Shown: in pieces, positions 1 through 8,200 of the stretch
Layout: every line of letters begins with the position of its first letter
How positions within the stretch are numbered: the stretch's first letter is position 1
Assembly: GCA_934203205.1 (NCBI GenBank)
Contig: CAKPYV010000013.1
Location: 1-60,049 of the forward strand
DNA length: 60,049 nt
Source: an uncultured Anaerovibrio sp.
GTDB lineage: Bacteria; Bacillota; Negativicutes; Selenomonadales; Selenomonadaceae
Direction: 5' to 3'
The notes under the pieces: model-generated
Databases searched by the model: none
What the model saw: the letters and a program-made list of their open reading frames with translations, nothing else
Told to the model about the DNA's origin: nothing
Made by a program: the position numbers and the translations under genes

Positions 1-18
1 ATTCCGTGGCATAAAAAT

Positions 19-45
19 ATCCGGGCAGTATATAACTACCCGGAT
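19..45 (-). terminator. Intrinsic terminator after rubredoxin
   Basis: Inverted repeat ATCCGGG (19-25) with CCCGGAT (39-45). On the minus strand the stem is followed by ATTTTTATG, a T-rich run. It sits about 80 nt past the rubredoxin stop codon, so it probably ends that transcript. Confidence 0.7.
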
Positions 46-126
46 TATAAGGTCTAACTTTATGGGGTCACTACATCAAATCACAAATGGAACAGCCTCT
101 TTTGTATTAACTTGCTTATTTACGGC

Positions 127-285
127 TTACTGCTCAGAGAACTGATCCTTGCCTACACCGCACAGTGGGCAGACAAAATCCTCTGGCAAATCCTCAAACT
201 TGGTGCCTGGTGCAATACCGTTATCTGGATCACCAGCTGCCTCATCATAAACCCAACCGCATACGTCACATACATAAGTTTTCAT
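127..285 (-). CDS. Rubredoxin (52 aa)
   Basis: Small one-iron electron carrier of the cytoplasm, typically used in anaerobes to pass electrons to oxygen- or peroxide-detoxifying enzymes. The translation has both iron-binding knuckles: YVCDVCGWVYD near the N-terminus and FVCPLCGVGKD near the C-terminus, giving the four cysteine ligands, and the spacing and total length of 52 residues match the family. The ATG at 285 is preceded by a strong AGGAGG at about 291-297. The reading frame is below the usual 60-codon cut-off and is easily missed. It is monocistronic, with its own terminator downstream. The specific electron partner cannot be told from this window. Confidence 0.95.
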   Translation of the reverse strand: MKTYVCDVCGWVYDEAAGDPDNGIAPGTKFEDLPEDFVCPLCGVGKDQFSEQ

Positions 286-364
286 GAAATCTCCTCCTAA
301 ATAATAACACTTATTAATTACTATTTATTTTATACTTTCTTTATGAAAATAATATGAAAGACTA

Positions 365-1216
365 TTATTTACCACAGGCCTGACGGATATGCTCAAAAAA
401 TGCATAAGGTGTATTCATATTTCCCTTATACCCTGTTCCCAGCATAATGCCACCTCTATTGGTACCATGGAAATCCGTTCCTCCTGTAGGCAGCATATGA
501 TACTTTTCAATCATATGAAGAGCAAAAGCCTTATCCTCCTCAGTATAATTAGGATAATACTGCTCCATACCGCACAGGCCAAAATCCAACAATTCCTTAA
601 TAGAGGCCTCCTGTTCAGCCCTGCTCTGTCCCTTTAGACCAATCTGCTTATGAAAATGAGCCAAGGAAGTTACACCGCCAGCCTGACGAATAACCGGCAG
701 AGCTTCCTGAGCTGATACATCATCGCCTACGCCTACTTCCAATACAGCAGGATTCAGATAGTTATCCCAGATATACTGTATACTGTCGAAAAGATGCATA
801 TCCACAATGGTGCGCATAATAGCATATCTATCCAAATGTACAGAAGCATGCTGCCGTACCCTTTCCATATCAATATCAATGCCCTTACGGCCAAGGACCT
901 CCACCACATCAGCCATAGAGTCCTCCTTGATATAGCGAACCTTCTTGTACAGCTTCTGAAAGTCTGGATTCTGACGGTCAAAGCCCAGGCAAACCACGTG
1001 AATCTTGTGGCCCTGATAGGAGAGGCTCATTTCCATACCATTAATAAAATCAACGCCCTGCTTGGCAGCCTCTGCTGCCGCTTCATCGGTGCCAGCAATG
1101 GAATCATGGTCGGTTAGAGCAAAGGCCTCTACCCCGGATTCCTTGGCCAATACTGCCAATCCCGCCGGAGTATAGCTTCCGTCAGAAACGGTGGAATGTA
1201 CATGTAAATCTATCAT
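365..1216 (-). CDS. PHP-domain phosphoesterase (YciV/TrpH-like)
   Basis: 283-aa metal-dependent phosphoesterase of the PHP superfamily. Relatives include E. coli RNase AM/YciV, which acts on 3',5'-nucleotide bisphosphates and RNA 5' ends; the substrate here is an inference. The metal-binding histidines are visible: DLHVHSTVSDG at the start, LTDHDS near residue 38, SLAHFHK near 190 and GGTDFHG near 250. A GTG at 1225 would add three residues, but AGGAAG at 1225-1230 is placed about 8 nt before the ATG at 1216, so that start is preferred. It sits upstream of rubredoxin with about 80 nt between them, and downstream of yitT. Confidence 0.85.
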   Translation of the reverse strand: MIDLHVHSTVSDGSYTPAGLAVLAKESGVEAFALTDHDSIAGTDEAAAEAAKQGVDFINGMEMSLSYQGHKIHVVCLGFDRQNPDFQKLYKKVRYIKEDSMADVVEVLGRKGIDIDMERVRQHASVHLDRYAIMRTIVDMHLFDSIQYIWDNYLNPAVLEVGVGDDVSAQEALPVIRQAGGVTSLAHFHKQIGLKGQSRAEQEASIKELLDFGLCGMEQYYPNYTEEDKAFALHMIEKYHMLPTGGTDFHGTNRGGIMLGTGYKGNMNTPYAFFEHIRQACGK

Positions 1217-1260
1217 AATCAACACTTCCTATATCTTTAAAGCTAAGTATATTATAACCC

Positions 1261-2175
1261 CTATACCACCTTGTATTCAACCTTATCTGCCTCATGAATA
1301 ACTTCCTTAACAGCAGGAGCCTTTGGCTTACTAAAGCCCTTACCCATAACCTCGCTGGCTGACATAATAATCATAAAGGCATTAGGATCTACATCATTGG
1401 CGATAAATTTGATTTTGGCTACCTGAGTCAAGGTAACAGCCACGAAAACCACATCTCTCTCCTTATGAGTAAAGGCTCCCTGACCATGGAAAAAGGTAAC
1501 GCCTCGTCCCAGCTCCAAAATAATATCCTCCGCAATCTGCTCTGCTTTTTCAGAGACAATCAACACCGCCTTACGGCTGTTAAAGCCTGCTATTACCTTG
1601 TCTGTTACCGTAGCATTAATAAACATCATAATCAATGTAAACATAGCTGGGGCAACGCCAAAGAGGAAGCCTGCCACCACCATAATCATGCAGTTAAAGG
1701 CGAAAATTACGCCCCCCATATGAAGAGCATAGAATTTCTTCACAATAGCCCCAATAATATCAAAGCCACCGGTACTGCCATCCATACGAAAAACAATGCC
1801 ATATCCTATACCGTTAAATACACCACCGAAGATCGCCGCCAGCATAACATCATCCAAAGGGGCATAGGCATTAAGAAATCTGGTAGCATCCAGACAGAAG
1901 GAAAAAATAGCCGTGCCGATAATAATATCTATGGTATATTCCCGCCCCATTAGCTTCCAGGCTGCTATCAGCAAAGGTATATTGTAAAGAAAGGTCTGCA
2001 AACCTATTGGCAAATCAGCCAAGTAGTAAAAGATAATGGCAATACCTGTGGCACCACCAGTCAGCAAATGGGATGGTACCAAAAAAAGATTAATGGAGCA
2101 GCTGGCTATCAAACATCCTAGACTAACTCCTGCATACTGCTTTAATTTGTGTTCAAGACTTCTCTTGCGAATCAT
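1261..2175 (-). CDS. YitT family membrane protein (DUF161 + DUF2179)
   Basis: 304-aa polytopic membrane protein of the YitT/DUF161 family of unknown function. Residues ~15-200 hold five or six hydrophobic helices, including the typical sequences LTGGATGIAII and DGSTGGFDIIG. Residues ~205-290 form the cytosolic DUF2179 domain (EDIILELGRGVTFF, AFTHKERDVVF). Length is normal for the family. The ATG at 2175 has AGGAG about 7 nt upstream. It follows the diguanylate cyclase gene by only 20 nt, so the two may be cotranscribed. Some relatives are suspected transporters, but the sequence gives no substrate. Confidence 0.9.
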   Translation of the reverse strand: MIRKRSLEHKLKQYAGVSLGCLIASCSINLFLVPSHLLTGGATGIAIIFYYLADLPIGLQTFLYNIPLLIAAWKLMGREYTIDIIIGTAIFSFCLDATRFLNAYAPLDDVMLAAIFGGVFNGIGYGIVFRMDGSTGGFDIIGAIVKKFYALHMGGVIFAFNCMIMVVAGFLFGVAPAMFTLIMMFINATVTDKVIAGFNSRKAVLIVSEKAEQIAEDIILELGRGVTFFHGQGAFTHKERDVVFVAVTLTQVAKIKFIANDVDPNAFMIIMSASEVMGKGFSKPKAPAVKEVIHEADKVEYKVV

Positions 2176-2195
2176 AATATCTCCTCTTTATTCCC

Positions 2196-3242
2196 CTAAC
2201 GTCTTCTCCTGTTTTTATCAGCTAATTTATTCTGATACATATCATAATCAGCTCTTTCAAATAACACCTGCATAGTTACATTTCCCACATAGCATGAGGT
2301 ATGTGCTTTTCCCACAGCATAGCTGATTTGAATAGAATTACTGCCCTTATTAAAAGCAGTAATATTTTCATTTAATGTAGCAATTATTTTATTCATATCC
2401 GAAACTTCCGAATCAGACAGAATCACGATAAATTCATCCCCGCCAAAACGACCAATAAATTGATTGTCCGGCACTGACAATCTCAACATTCTGGCAAAAT
2501 TAGAAATCATGCTATCTCCGGCAGCATGACCTAAAGAATCATTAACCTGTTTTAGATTGTTCATATCAAACATAAGAAATCCCACATGCTTGTCCAACCA
2601 TTGCTGATCCTGCAATTTCTTTTCACAGCTGCTTTTGTTGGCCAGCCCTGTTTGGACATCCACATAGGCTGTAGCTGAGAGTTTTTTGTATTTGCTTTGC
2701 ATACTTCTGGACTGCAACTGATAAATTACCAAAATAATCAGCAATATCGCCACATTGACAATCATACAAAACTCTAAAAGCTGTAGTCTATCGGCTATTT
2801 TCTGACTGTACACTTCGGCATCGCTTACCACCTGGTCTACCAAGATGAAAGAGTTTTCGCTCATAGGCAGTAACTTGGTGTTGGTATAATGCCCTTCCCG
2901 ACTTTTAGCAATTTCCTGTTTTAGCTCCTGCCAATAATTTGCCAACTCTGTCAAATCATCCAGATATTTTACATCATCCAATTTGACTAGCTCATACTTG
3001 CCCCCGCCATTTTGCAGTCCAGCCAATATATCATCCAACTTTTCTATCAATCTATCATTGGGAGAACCTACTATCTCCAGTTTAACCACCCGCTGAGTGG
3101 CTCCCCGTACCAAGCCAGTATAATTTACCACCCTGGCTGTACCCTGTAATAGATAAATATTATGGATAGTTGAAAATATCAAAATACTCAATGTCAAAAT
3201 CAATAATGGTTCGAGATAATTTCTTAATTTTTTTATAAGCAT
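2196..3242 (-). CDS. Membrane-bound GGDEF diguanylate cyclase
   Basis: 348-aa protein that probably makes cyclic di-GMP from two GTP. An N-terminal membrane segment (~12-32), an extracytoplasmic sensor region (~35-155) and a second membrane segment (~157-177) precede the GGDEF domain (~195-340). The active-site loop reads RFGGDEFIV, so the catalytic motif is intact, and DMNNLKQVNDSLGHAAGD matches the conserved metal and substrate region. The RxxD inhibitory site normally a few residues before GGDEF is not present, so classical product feedback inhibition is not expected. The extracytoplasmic part has no ligand-binding fold that I recognise. The ATG at 3242 is preceded by GGGGGGAAGG. Confidence 0.92.
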   Translation of the reverse strand: MLIKKLRNYLEPLLILTLSILIFSTIHNIYLLQGTARVVNYTGLVRGATQRVVKLEIVGSPNDRLIEKLDDILAGLQNGGGKYELVKLDDVKYLDDLTELANYWQELKQEIAKSREGHYTNTKLLPMSENSFILVDQVVSDAEVYSQKIADRLQLLEFCMIVNVAILLIILVIYQLQSRSMQSKYKKLSATAYVDVQTGLANKSSCEKKLQDQQWLDKHVGFLMFDMNNLKQVNDSLGHAAGDSMISNFARMLRLSVPDNQFIGRFGGDEFIVILSDSEVSDMNKIIATLNENITAFNKGSNSIQISYAVGKAHTSCYVGNVTMQVLFERADYDMYQNKLADKNRRRR

Positions 3243-3365
3243 ACCCTTCCCCCCGAATCTACTTTTGCCAAACTATCATATCATACTGCCTGAAAATATT
3301 CAATATACAAAAATGCTTCCTACCTGCCAGCCTATATCTACCAATCTTTTTCTAGACATGCAAAA

Positions 3366-3394
3366 GGGACTGACACATAGAATGTGACAGTCCC
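3366..3394 (-). terminator. Intrinsic terminator
   Basis: Stem GGGACTG (3366-3372) plus CACA with TGTG plus CAGTCCC (3388-3394), with one T-T mismatch. On the minus strand it is followed by TTTT. It lies between the DapF-like gene and the diguanylate cyclase gene and should end the former. Confidence 0.7.
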
Positions 3395-3465
3395 CTGCGT
3401 CAGTTATGCAATTTTGCCAAGCCTGAATCACCGTGTTCAAAGCTGACAGGTATATAGCAATATGA

Positions 3466-3804
3466 TTAGCCAGCGATTTGCAGCTGCTGTACTGGCAGAA
3501 GCTTCTGGAGAAAATACTCAGTCACACGGAGTTCTTTATAATGCATCCCCTCTGCTGCAGCCTTGCCCATAGCCGCATTAGCTACCTGATAATCATCAAC
3601 AGAAAGAAGCTGATAGCTACCCTGACCATCTACGGCAGCAATAATCTGCTCCAAGGACTTGTCCACCAACAAAATACGGTCAGCACCTACACCATGACGA
3701 TAGCTGGCCAAGGCAGCCAAACCCTTATTTTCAATGGTAATCATAGCAGTATCAATAACTATATATTCAACCTTGTTATAATTATAAATATCAGCTTTCA
3801 GCAT
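3466..3804 (-). CDS. Short protein resembling the N-terminal half of diaminopimelate epimerase
   Basis: 112-aa protein of unknown function. By eye it aligns with the N-terminal lobe of DapF: VEYIVID matches the family's GNDFxVID strand and RHGVGADRILLVD matches RHxGxGxDQLLLVE. The region equivalent to the catalytic CGNG reads NAAMG, so the active-site cysteine is missing, and the C-terminal lobe (over 150 residues) is absent. It may be a decayed fragment, a regulatory relative or a chance likeness. The ATG at 3804 has a good GGGGGAG, and a terminator follows, which suggests the gene is expressed. It is monocistronic. The family assignment is an inference from short motifs. Confidence 0.45.
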   Translation of the reverse strand: MLKADIYNYNKVEYIVIDTAMITIENKGLAALASYRHGVGADRILLVDKSLEQIIAAVDGQGSYQLLSVDDYQVANAAMGKAAAEGMHYKELRVTEYFLQKLLPVQQLQIAG

Positions 3805-4016
3805 GGTGCTCTCCCCCTTGAATCTCTCATATTATCTATTATGGCCAGGATTTATTTCCTTGCTCCATATCCCTCAACTCTGACTTTATTATAGCAGGCA
3901 TATTTTACACATAATATAAAAATAATGCTGTTTGCATTGCAAAAAATGCTGTATAATAAATTTATCTAAATAAGAAATATAAAATTTTCTATTCTAACAG
4001 GGAAAGGCACAATATT

Positions 4017-4901
4017 ATGGTTAATGATTCTGAAAACAAAATACAAGCATATGACAAAAAGGGCTATCTTCATCAGGGCTTCCGGATTTTTCGGCTGCAG
4101 GATTCCTCTATGGAGGATATTCCCTTTCACTATCATGATTTTCACAAAATAATCTTTTTCCTCAAAGGAGAGGCTGCCTATATTATTGAGGGCAAAACCT
4201 ATCCTCTCACCGCCAGAGATATTCTCTTCGTCAGGGCAGGAGAAATTCACAAGCCTGTAACCTATCCTGACAAAACCTACCAGCGTATTGTAGTCTATAT
4301 TTCTCCCCTTTACCTACAAAAGCTGGGACAGGACAAATATCCTCTGGAACAATGCTTTGACAAATCCCAACATATGGACAGCGTTATGCATGCCCCTGCC
4401 GGCCGCAGTCACGACCTGCTTTTTCATATGGACAAATTGGAGCAGGTTAGTCAGCAACAAGATTTTGCCAATGAGCTATATACTCAGGTATTATTTACGG
4501 AGCTAATGATTCTTATCAACCGGGCCATTCTGGACAAAGAATTGGAGAATCTGGCGGAAATCACCTATGATCCCCGCATCCAGCAGCTGCTTCAATATAT
4601 TAATGAGCACCTGGCGGAGGATTTGACCATTGACCTTTTGGCAGAAAAATCCTTTACCAGCCGCTTCTATATGATGCGGAAATTCAAGGCCGATACAGGC
4701 TGCAGCATTCATCAATATATCAACAGCAAACGGCTTCTGTTGGCCAAAAAACTGCTTACCACTACAGAGCTGCCTATTACCCAGCTTTGCTTCCAATGTG
4801 GTTTCAAGGATTATTCCTCCTTTTCCAGGGAATTTAAGCGCAGCTTTGCCATTACCCCCACCGAATTTCGCAGTAATTCAGCTGTAAGCTTAGACTCGTA
4901 A
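4017..4901 (+). CDS. AraC-family regulator with N-terminal cupin
   Basis: 294-aa transcription factor. Residues ~25-110 form a cupin-type ligand-binding domain (FHYHDFHKIIFFLKGEA, EIHKP). Residues ~185-285 hold two helix-turn-helix motifs of the AraC/XylS type, ending in the signature CFQCGFKDYSSFSREFKR. Members of this type usually respond to sugars or other small molecules. No catabolic gene is adjacent: it stands alone between the DapF-like gene (divergent) and htpG (convergent), so its target is not evident. The start at 4017 follows GGGAAAGG. Confidence 0.9.
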   Translation: MVNDSENKIQAYDKKGYLHQGFRIFRLQDSSMEDIPFHYHDFHKIIFFLKGEAAYIIEGKTYPLTARDILFVRAGEIHKPVTYPDKTYQRIVVYISPLYLQKLGQDKYPLEQCFDKSQHMDSVMHAPAGRSHDLLFHMDKLEQVSQQQDFANELYTQVLFTELMILINRAILDKELENLAEITYDPRIQQLLQYINEHLAEDLTIDLLAEKSFTSRFYMMRKFKADTGCSIHQYINSKRLLLAKKLLTTTELPITQLCFQCGFKDYSSFSREFKRSFAITPTEFRSNSAVSLDS

Positions 4902-4908
4902 TAAATAT

Positions 4909-4957
4909 AAAAGGGACTATACCTCTTGCTTGACATAGCAAAGGCATAGTCCCTTTT
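4909..4957. terminator. Bidirectional terminator between araC-type gene and htpG
   Basis: Near-perfect inverted repeat AAAAGGGACTAT (from 4909) with ATAGTCCCTTTT (to 4957). A and T runs at both stem ends let it work for the convergent AraC-type and htpG transcripts. Confidence 0.85.
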
Positions 4958-4995
4958 CCTATGGTGTCTTTTATCCCAACACCATATATTAAATT

Positions 4996-6951
4996 TTATT
5001 TAGCCATTAACTTGGCAACCTTGTCGGCAAAATCCACTGGATTCTCAGGCATAATTCCTTCGATAATCAAAGCCTGAGTGTACAGCAAATCGCAATAATC
5101 CTTGAACTCTGCATTGTCCTTGCCATTGGCATGAAGAATCTGCAGCTTGGCAAAGAGGTCATGCTTTGGATTCAGCTCCAAAATTCTCTTAGCCTTGAAC
5201 ATTGGATTGTCCATGCTGGCAAAGGTATGCTCCATAGAAAGGCTTGGGCCCATAGCATCTGCAACCAAGCATACAGCGCTGGACTTCAAGCGGGAGCTGA
5301 TTTTAACCTCGGAAACCTTGTCTCCCAAAGCTTCCTTAATATCCTTAACCAGCTGATCGTTGGTCTTGGCAATTTCCTCAGCTTCCTTCTTAACCTCCTT
5401 GGACTCAGCATCATCCAAATCCAAATCACCACGGCTAATGGACTGGAACTCCTTGTCATCATATTTGCGAATGGTTTCAATAGCAAATTCATCGACAGGA
5501 TCCAGCAGATAGAGAACCTCCAAGCCCTTGTCTCTCAACAGCTCCATCTGAGGCAATTTCTCGATAGTATTTCTGTCAGTACCAGTAGCATAGTAGATTT
5601 TCTTCTGGCCCTCTGCCATACGGCCTACATACTCCTTCAGGGAGATTTCCTTGCCATCCTTGGAAGAAGCAAAGAGCAGCAGCTCCTTCAGCTTGTCTAC
5701 CACACTGCTGCCGGTATACATGCTGTTGTAAATACCAATCTTCAAGGATTTGCCATATTCTGCCCAGAACTTCTCGTATTTCTCACGGTCATTCTTTAGC
5801 ATACGCTCCAGACTCTTGAGAATGGTCTTTTCCAGATTCTTGCCAATGGTTTTCAGCTCACGACTCTGTTGCAAAAGCTCACGGGAAATATTCAGGGACA
5901 AATCTGGAGAATCTACCAAGCCCTTTACAAAGCCCAGATAATTTGGCAGCAAATCCTTGCACTTATCCACAATGAATACGTGACGGGAATAAAGCTGCAG
6001 ACCTGGCTCATAATCTGCATGATACAGGTTAAATGGTGCCTTAGCTGGAATGTACAGCAAGGAGGTATATTCTACATTACCCTCAGCCTTGTTGTGGAAA
6101 ACCTCCATAGGCTCTTCCCACTCATGGAACTGATTTTTGATAAATTCCTTGTATTCCTCGTCCTTAATATCATTCTTGTTCTTGGTCCACAAAGGCTGCA
6201 TGGAGTTAAGAGTCTTAAGCTCTACCTTGGTAATAGGCTCTGCACCCTCAATAGGCTTACCCTCGTCATCTCTAGGAGTTTCCTGAGTCTCAATATTCAT
6301 CTTAATTGGATAGCGGACATAATCGGAATACTTCTTAACCAGATTCTGAAGGTTCCATGTATCAAGGAAGTTTTCCTCTGCCTCATCACCATAATACTCC
6401 TTGCCCAGAGTAATGGTAATATTGGTACCACGACCTTCCTTCTCGCACTCCTCAATAGTATAGGAACCGTCACCAGTGGACTCCCAGCGTACAGCAGCAG
6501 TTTCACCAGCCTTGCGGGTAACAACAGTAACCTTTTCTGCTACCATGAAAGCAGAATAGAAGCCTACACCAAACTGGCCAATCAATTCCTTATCGGTAAT
6601 CTCTGCATTATCCTCCTTGGCCTTCTGGAGCTGCTCCAAAAATGCCTTGGTGCCGGATTTGGCAATAGTACCAAGATTCTCAATTACTTCTTCCTTGGTC
6701 ATGCCCAGACCATTATCAGAAATAGTCAGAGTGTGGCTATCCTTATCTGGTACCAGGAAAATCTCATAGTCCTCATTGCCCTCCAGAATATCTCTGTTCT
6801 GAAGAGAAGCAAAATGCAGCTTGTCAATAGCATCGGAAGCATTGGAAATCAACTCCCGCAGGAATATCTCGTGATTGGTATAAATACTGTGAATCATGAG
6901 ATTCAGCAGTTCCTTAGTTTCTGCCTGAAATTCATGGGTTGTCTTTGCCAT
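4996..6951 (-). CDS. htpG: Chaperone HtpG (bacterial Hsp90)
   Basis: 651-aa ATP-dependent cytosolic chaperone that helps remodel and stabilise client proteins under stress. The N-terminal GHKL ATPase has NASDAIDKL (N-box), ISDNGLGMT and GQFGVGFYSAFM (lid and nucleotide site). The middle domain contains the catalytic-loop arginine region SLNISRELLQQSREL near 350, and the C-terminal dimerisation domain extends to the end. Length is normal. The start at 6951 follows AGGAG. A sigma-A-type promoter and a perfect CIRCE operator lie directly upstream, so expression should be repressed by HrcA and rise on heat shock. Confidence 0.98.
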   Translation of the reverse strand: MAKTTHEFQAETKELLNLMIHSIYTNHEIFLRELISNASDAIDKLHFASLQNRDILEGNEDYEIFLVPDKDSHTLTISDNGLGMTKEEVIENLGTIAKSGTKAFLEQLQKAKEDNAEITDKELIGQFGVGFYSAFMVAEKVTVVTRKAGETAAVRWESTGDGSYTIEECEKEGRGTNITITLGKEYYGDEAEENFLDTWNLQNLVKKYSDYVRYPIKMNIETQETPRDDEGKPIEGAEPITKVELKTLNSMQPLWTKNKNDIKDEEYKEFIKNQFHEWEEPMEVFHNKAEGNVEYTSLLYIPAKAPFNLYHADYEPGLQLYSRHVFIVDKCKDLLPNYLGFVKGLVDSPDLSLNISRELLQQSRELKTIGKNLEKTILKSLERMLKNDREKYEKFWAEYGKSLKIGIYNSMYTGSSVVDKLKELLLFASSKDGKEISLKEYVGRMAEGQKKIYYATGTDRNTIEKLPQMELLRDKGLEVLYLLDPVDEFAIETIRKYDDKEFQSISRGDLDLDDAESKEVKKEAEEIAKTNDQLVKDIKEALGDKVSEVKISSRLKSSAVCLVADAMGPSLSMEHTFASMDNPMFKAKRILELNPKHDLFAKLQILHANGKDNAEFKDYCDLLYTQALIIEGIMPENPVDFADKVAKLMAK

Positions 6952-6993
6952 TTGGAATTATCTCCTTTATATAAAATATTATTTAACATAGTT

Positions 6994-7020
6994 TTAGCAC
7001 TCTATATGCATGAGTGCTAA
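6994..7020. promoter_or_regulatory. CIRCE operator (HrcA binding site)
   Basis: Perfect inverted repeat TTAGCACTC (6994-7002), a 9-nt spacer, then GAGTGCTAA (7012-7020). This is the exact CIRCE consensus recognised by the heat-shock repressor HrcA. It begins a few nucleotides after the predicted transcription start of htpG. Confidence 0.97.
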
Positions 7021-7031
7021 CTTCATGATTT

Positions 7032-7060
7032 ATAATACATCAAAAAGTCAAAAAAATCAA
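7032..7060 (-). promoter_or_regulatory. Sigma-A-type promoter of htpG
   Basis: On the minus strand: -35 TTGATT (7055-7060), 17-nt spacer, -10 TATTAT (7032-7037). The expected start site near 7025 places the CIRCE element in the first transcribed bases, the classical arrangement. Confidence 0.75.
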
Positions 7061-7073
7061 TAGGCAAAATAAA

Positions 7074-7125
7074 AGAAAACTGACCTTCCCTAAGCAACTT
7101 GACTTATCTGGAAAATCAGTTTTCT
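7074..7125 (-). terminator. Terminator of the secreted-protein gene
   Basis: Perfect stem AGAAAACTGA (7074-7083) with TCAGTTTTCT (7116-7125). On the minus strand the stem is followed by TTTATTTT. It sits about 75 nt after the stop codon at 7201. Confidence 0.75.
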
Positions 7126-7200
7126 CAACTTATCAGCTTATTGTTAAAACATTACATAGTCCGTCACCTATATAGACAGTAATTTATCATAGCTGATTAT

Positions 7201-7953
7201 TTATTTTTTGCTCTTTTTATCCTTTTCACCTGACTCAGATTTTGCCTTGGCATAACCAGAGGTTGGCCACTGCTGCAATGTATAAATACCAGCATTCATG
7301 AACTCCTCCACATCACGCTTCTGGAGGCCGCCAGCCTGTATCAGTCCCAGCATAAAATGTCCGCCATACTGACCTGGAATAAACAGCTTCATCATCTGGT
7401 TTTCAGCCACAGCAACAGAATCCATAACCCCATCTCCGTCGCTATCAACCTCTACCTCCTTGGCGGTAGGGCCGGCAATACCATAACGATAACCTTCTGC
7501 CTGACTGCCATCCTCATTACGGTTGGCAATCTCTACAATCTGAGCATACTCCAAGCCATAATTAGCTGCAAAATCCTTTAAAAAGGCCTTTGCTTCATTC
7601 TCCTGCATAGTGCCAAGGTTTTCTGGTATTACCTTATTATCATAGCCGTTAATACAAATAACCCAAGCTTTTTTAATATTGTCATAGCTGCCACTATAGA
7701 GCAATACATCCCCCTTGTCCTGCTCATTATAGGCACTGGCTGGCATCACCTTGGGCTTTACTGGACAGAGAATACTATAACCATAACGCTGGCTGGTGTG
7801 CTTATGCGTAAAAACAATCTGATCCTTCTGAGAAGTGGCAGACGGTGGCTGTTCCCCTGCTGCCTCCTCTGCAAAGGCAGCCACAGGCAGAACCAACACG
7901 GATATGGTCACAGCCAAGGTCAAAACCTTGGCAATAAGCTTATTTAACTTCAT
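7201..7953 (-). CDS. Secreted protein of unknown function with a calcium-loop motif
   Basis: 250-aa protein that I cannot assign to a family. Residues 1-28 are a clear Sec signal peptide (KLIAKVLTLAVTISVLVLP, then AFA before the likely cleavage). Near residue 170 the sequence DSDGDGVMDS matches the DxDGDGxxD calcium-binding loop of dockerins and thrombospondin type 3 repeats, in a single copy. The C-terminus is lysine-rich (EKDKKSKK). It is probably exported to the cell envelope. The ATG at 7953 follows GGAGGG. The 5' leader contains one of the two structured repeat elements (8022-8150), so it may be under RNA-level control. Confidence 0.75.
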   Translation of the reverse strand: MKLNKLIAKVLTLAVTISVLVLPVAAFAEEAAGEQPPSATSQKDQIVFTHKHTSQRYGYSILCPVKPKVMPASAYNEQDKGDVLLYSGSYDNIKKAWVICINGYDNKVIPENLGTMQENEAKAFLKDFAANYGLEYAQIVEIANRNEDGSQAEGYRYGIAGPTAKEVEVDSDGDGVMDSVAVAENQMMKLFIPGQYGGHFMLGLIQAGGLQKRDVEEFMNAGIYTLQQWPTSGYAKAKSESGEKDKKSKK

Positions 7954-8021
7954 TTTTCATCCCTCCATATGAAAATTAATAGATACATTATGTACCTTAG
8001 ATGAACACTATAACCCCTAAA

Positions 8022-8150
8022 TTGTTCAAAGAAAATGATTTTTCATTTTCTTTCAATGGGGTTTCAATGAGGGTGAAGATATTAACTCCACCCTGTCATT
8101 AGCACAATATCCCGCCGCCTATAGAAGTAGGGAACATCGGACACCTCATT
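8022..8150 (-). ncRNA. Candidate structured leader RNA, copy 1
   Basis: 129-nt element read on the minus strand, homologous to 36326-36463. The outer stem is AATGAGG with CCTCATT (plus-strand 8144-8150 and 8066-8072). Inside it are AGGGTG/CACCCT and a weaker 5' hairpin. It ends in a long hairpin with base AACCCC/GGGGTT (8058-8063 and 8022-8027) and tip AAAGAAAATGA/TCATTTTCTTT. Compared with copy 2, both sides of several pairs change together. TATAAT lies just before the outer stem. The end is 68 nt from the start of the secreted-protein gene. I matched it to no known riboswitch. Confidence 0.6.
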
Positions 8151-8200
8151 ATAATATATGGGGTATCTAAAAATAACCTGAAAAGGAAATTAAAATTGCA

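Noticed and set aside
5869..7020. 383-aa open frame on the plus strand opposite htpG
   Set aside because: It is the shadow of htpG, with low-complexity hydrophobic translation and no ribosome binding site.
8022..8150. Assignment of the repeated RNA to a known riboswitch or to 6S, SRP or tmRNA
   Set aside because: The conserved sequence and stem order match none of those consensuses that I could recall, and two copies in gene leaders argue against a housekeeping RNA.
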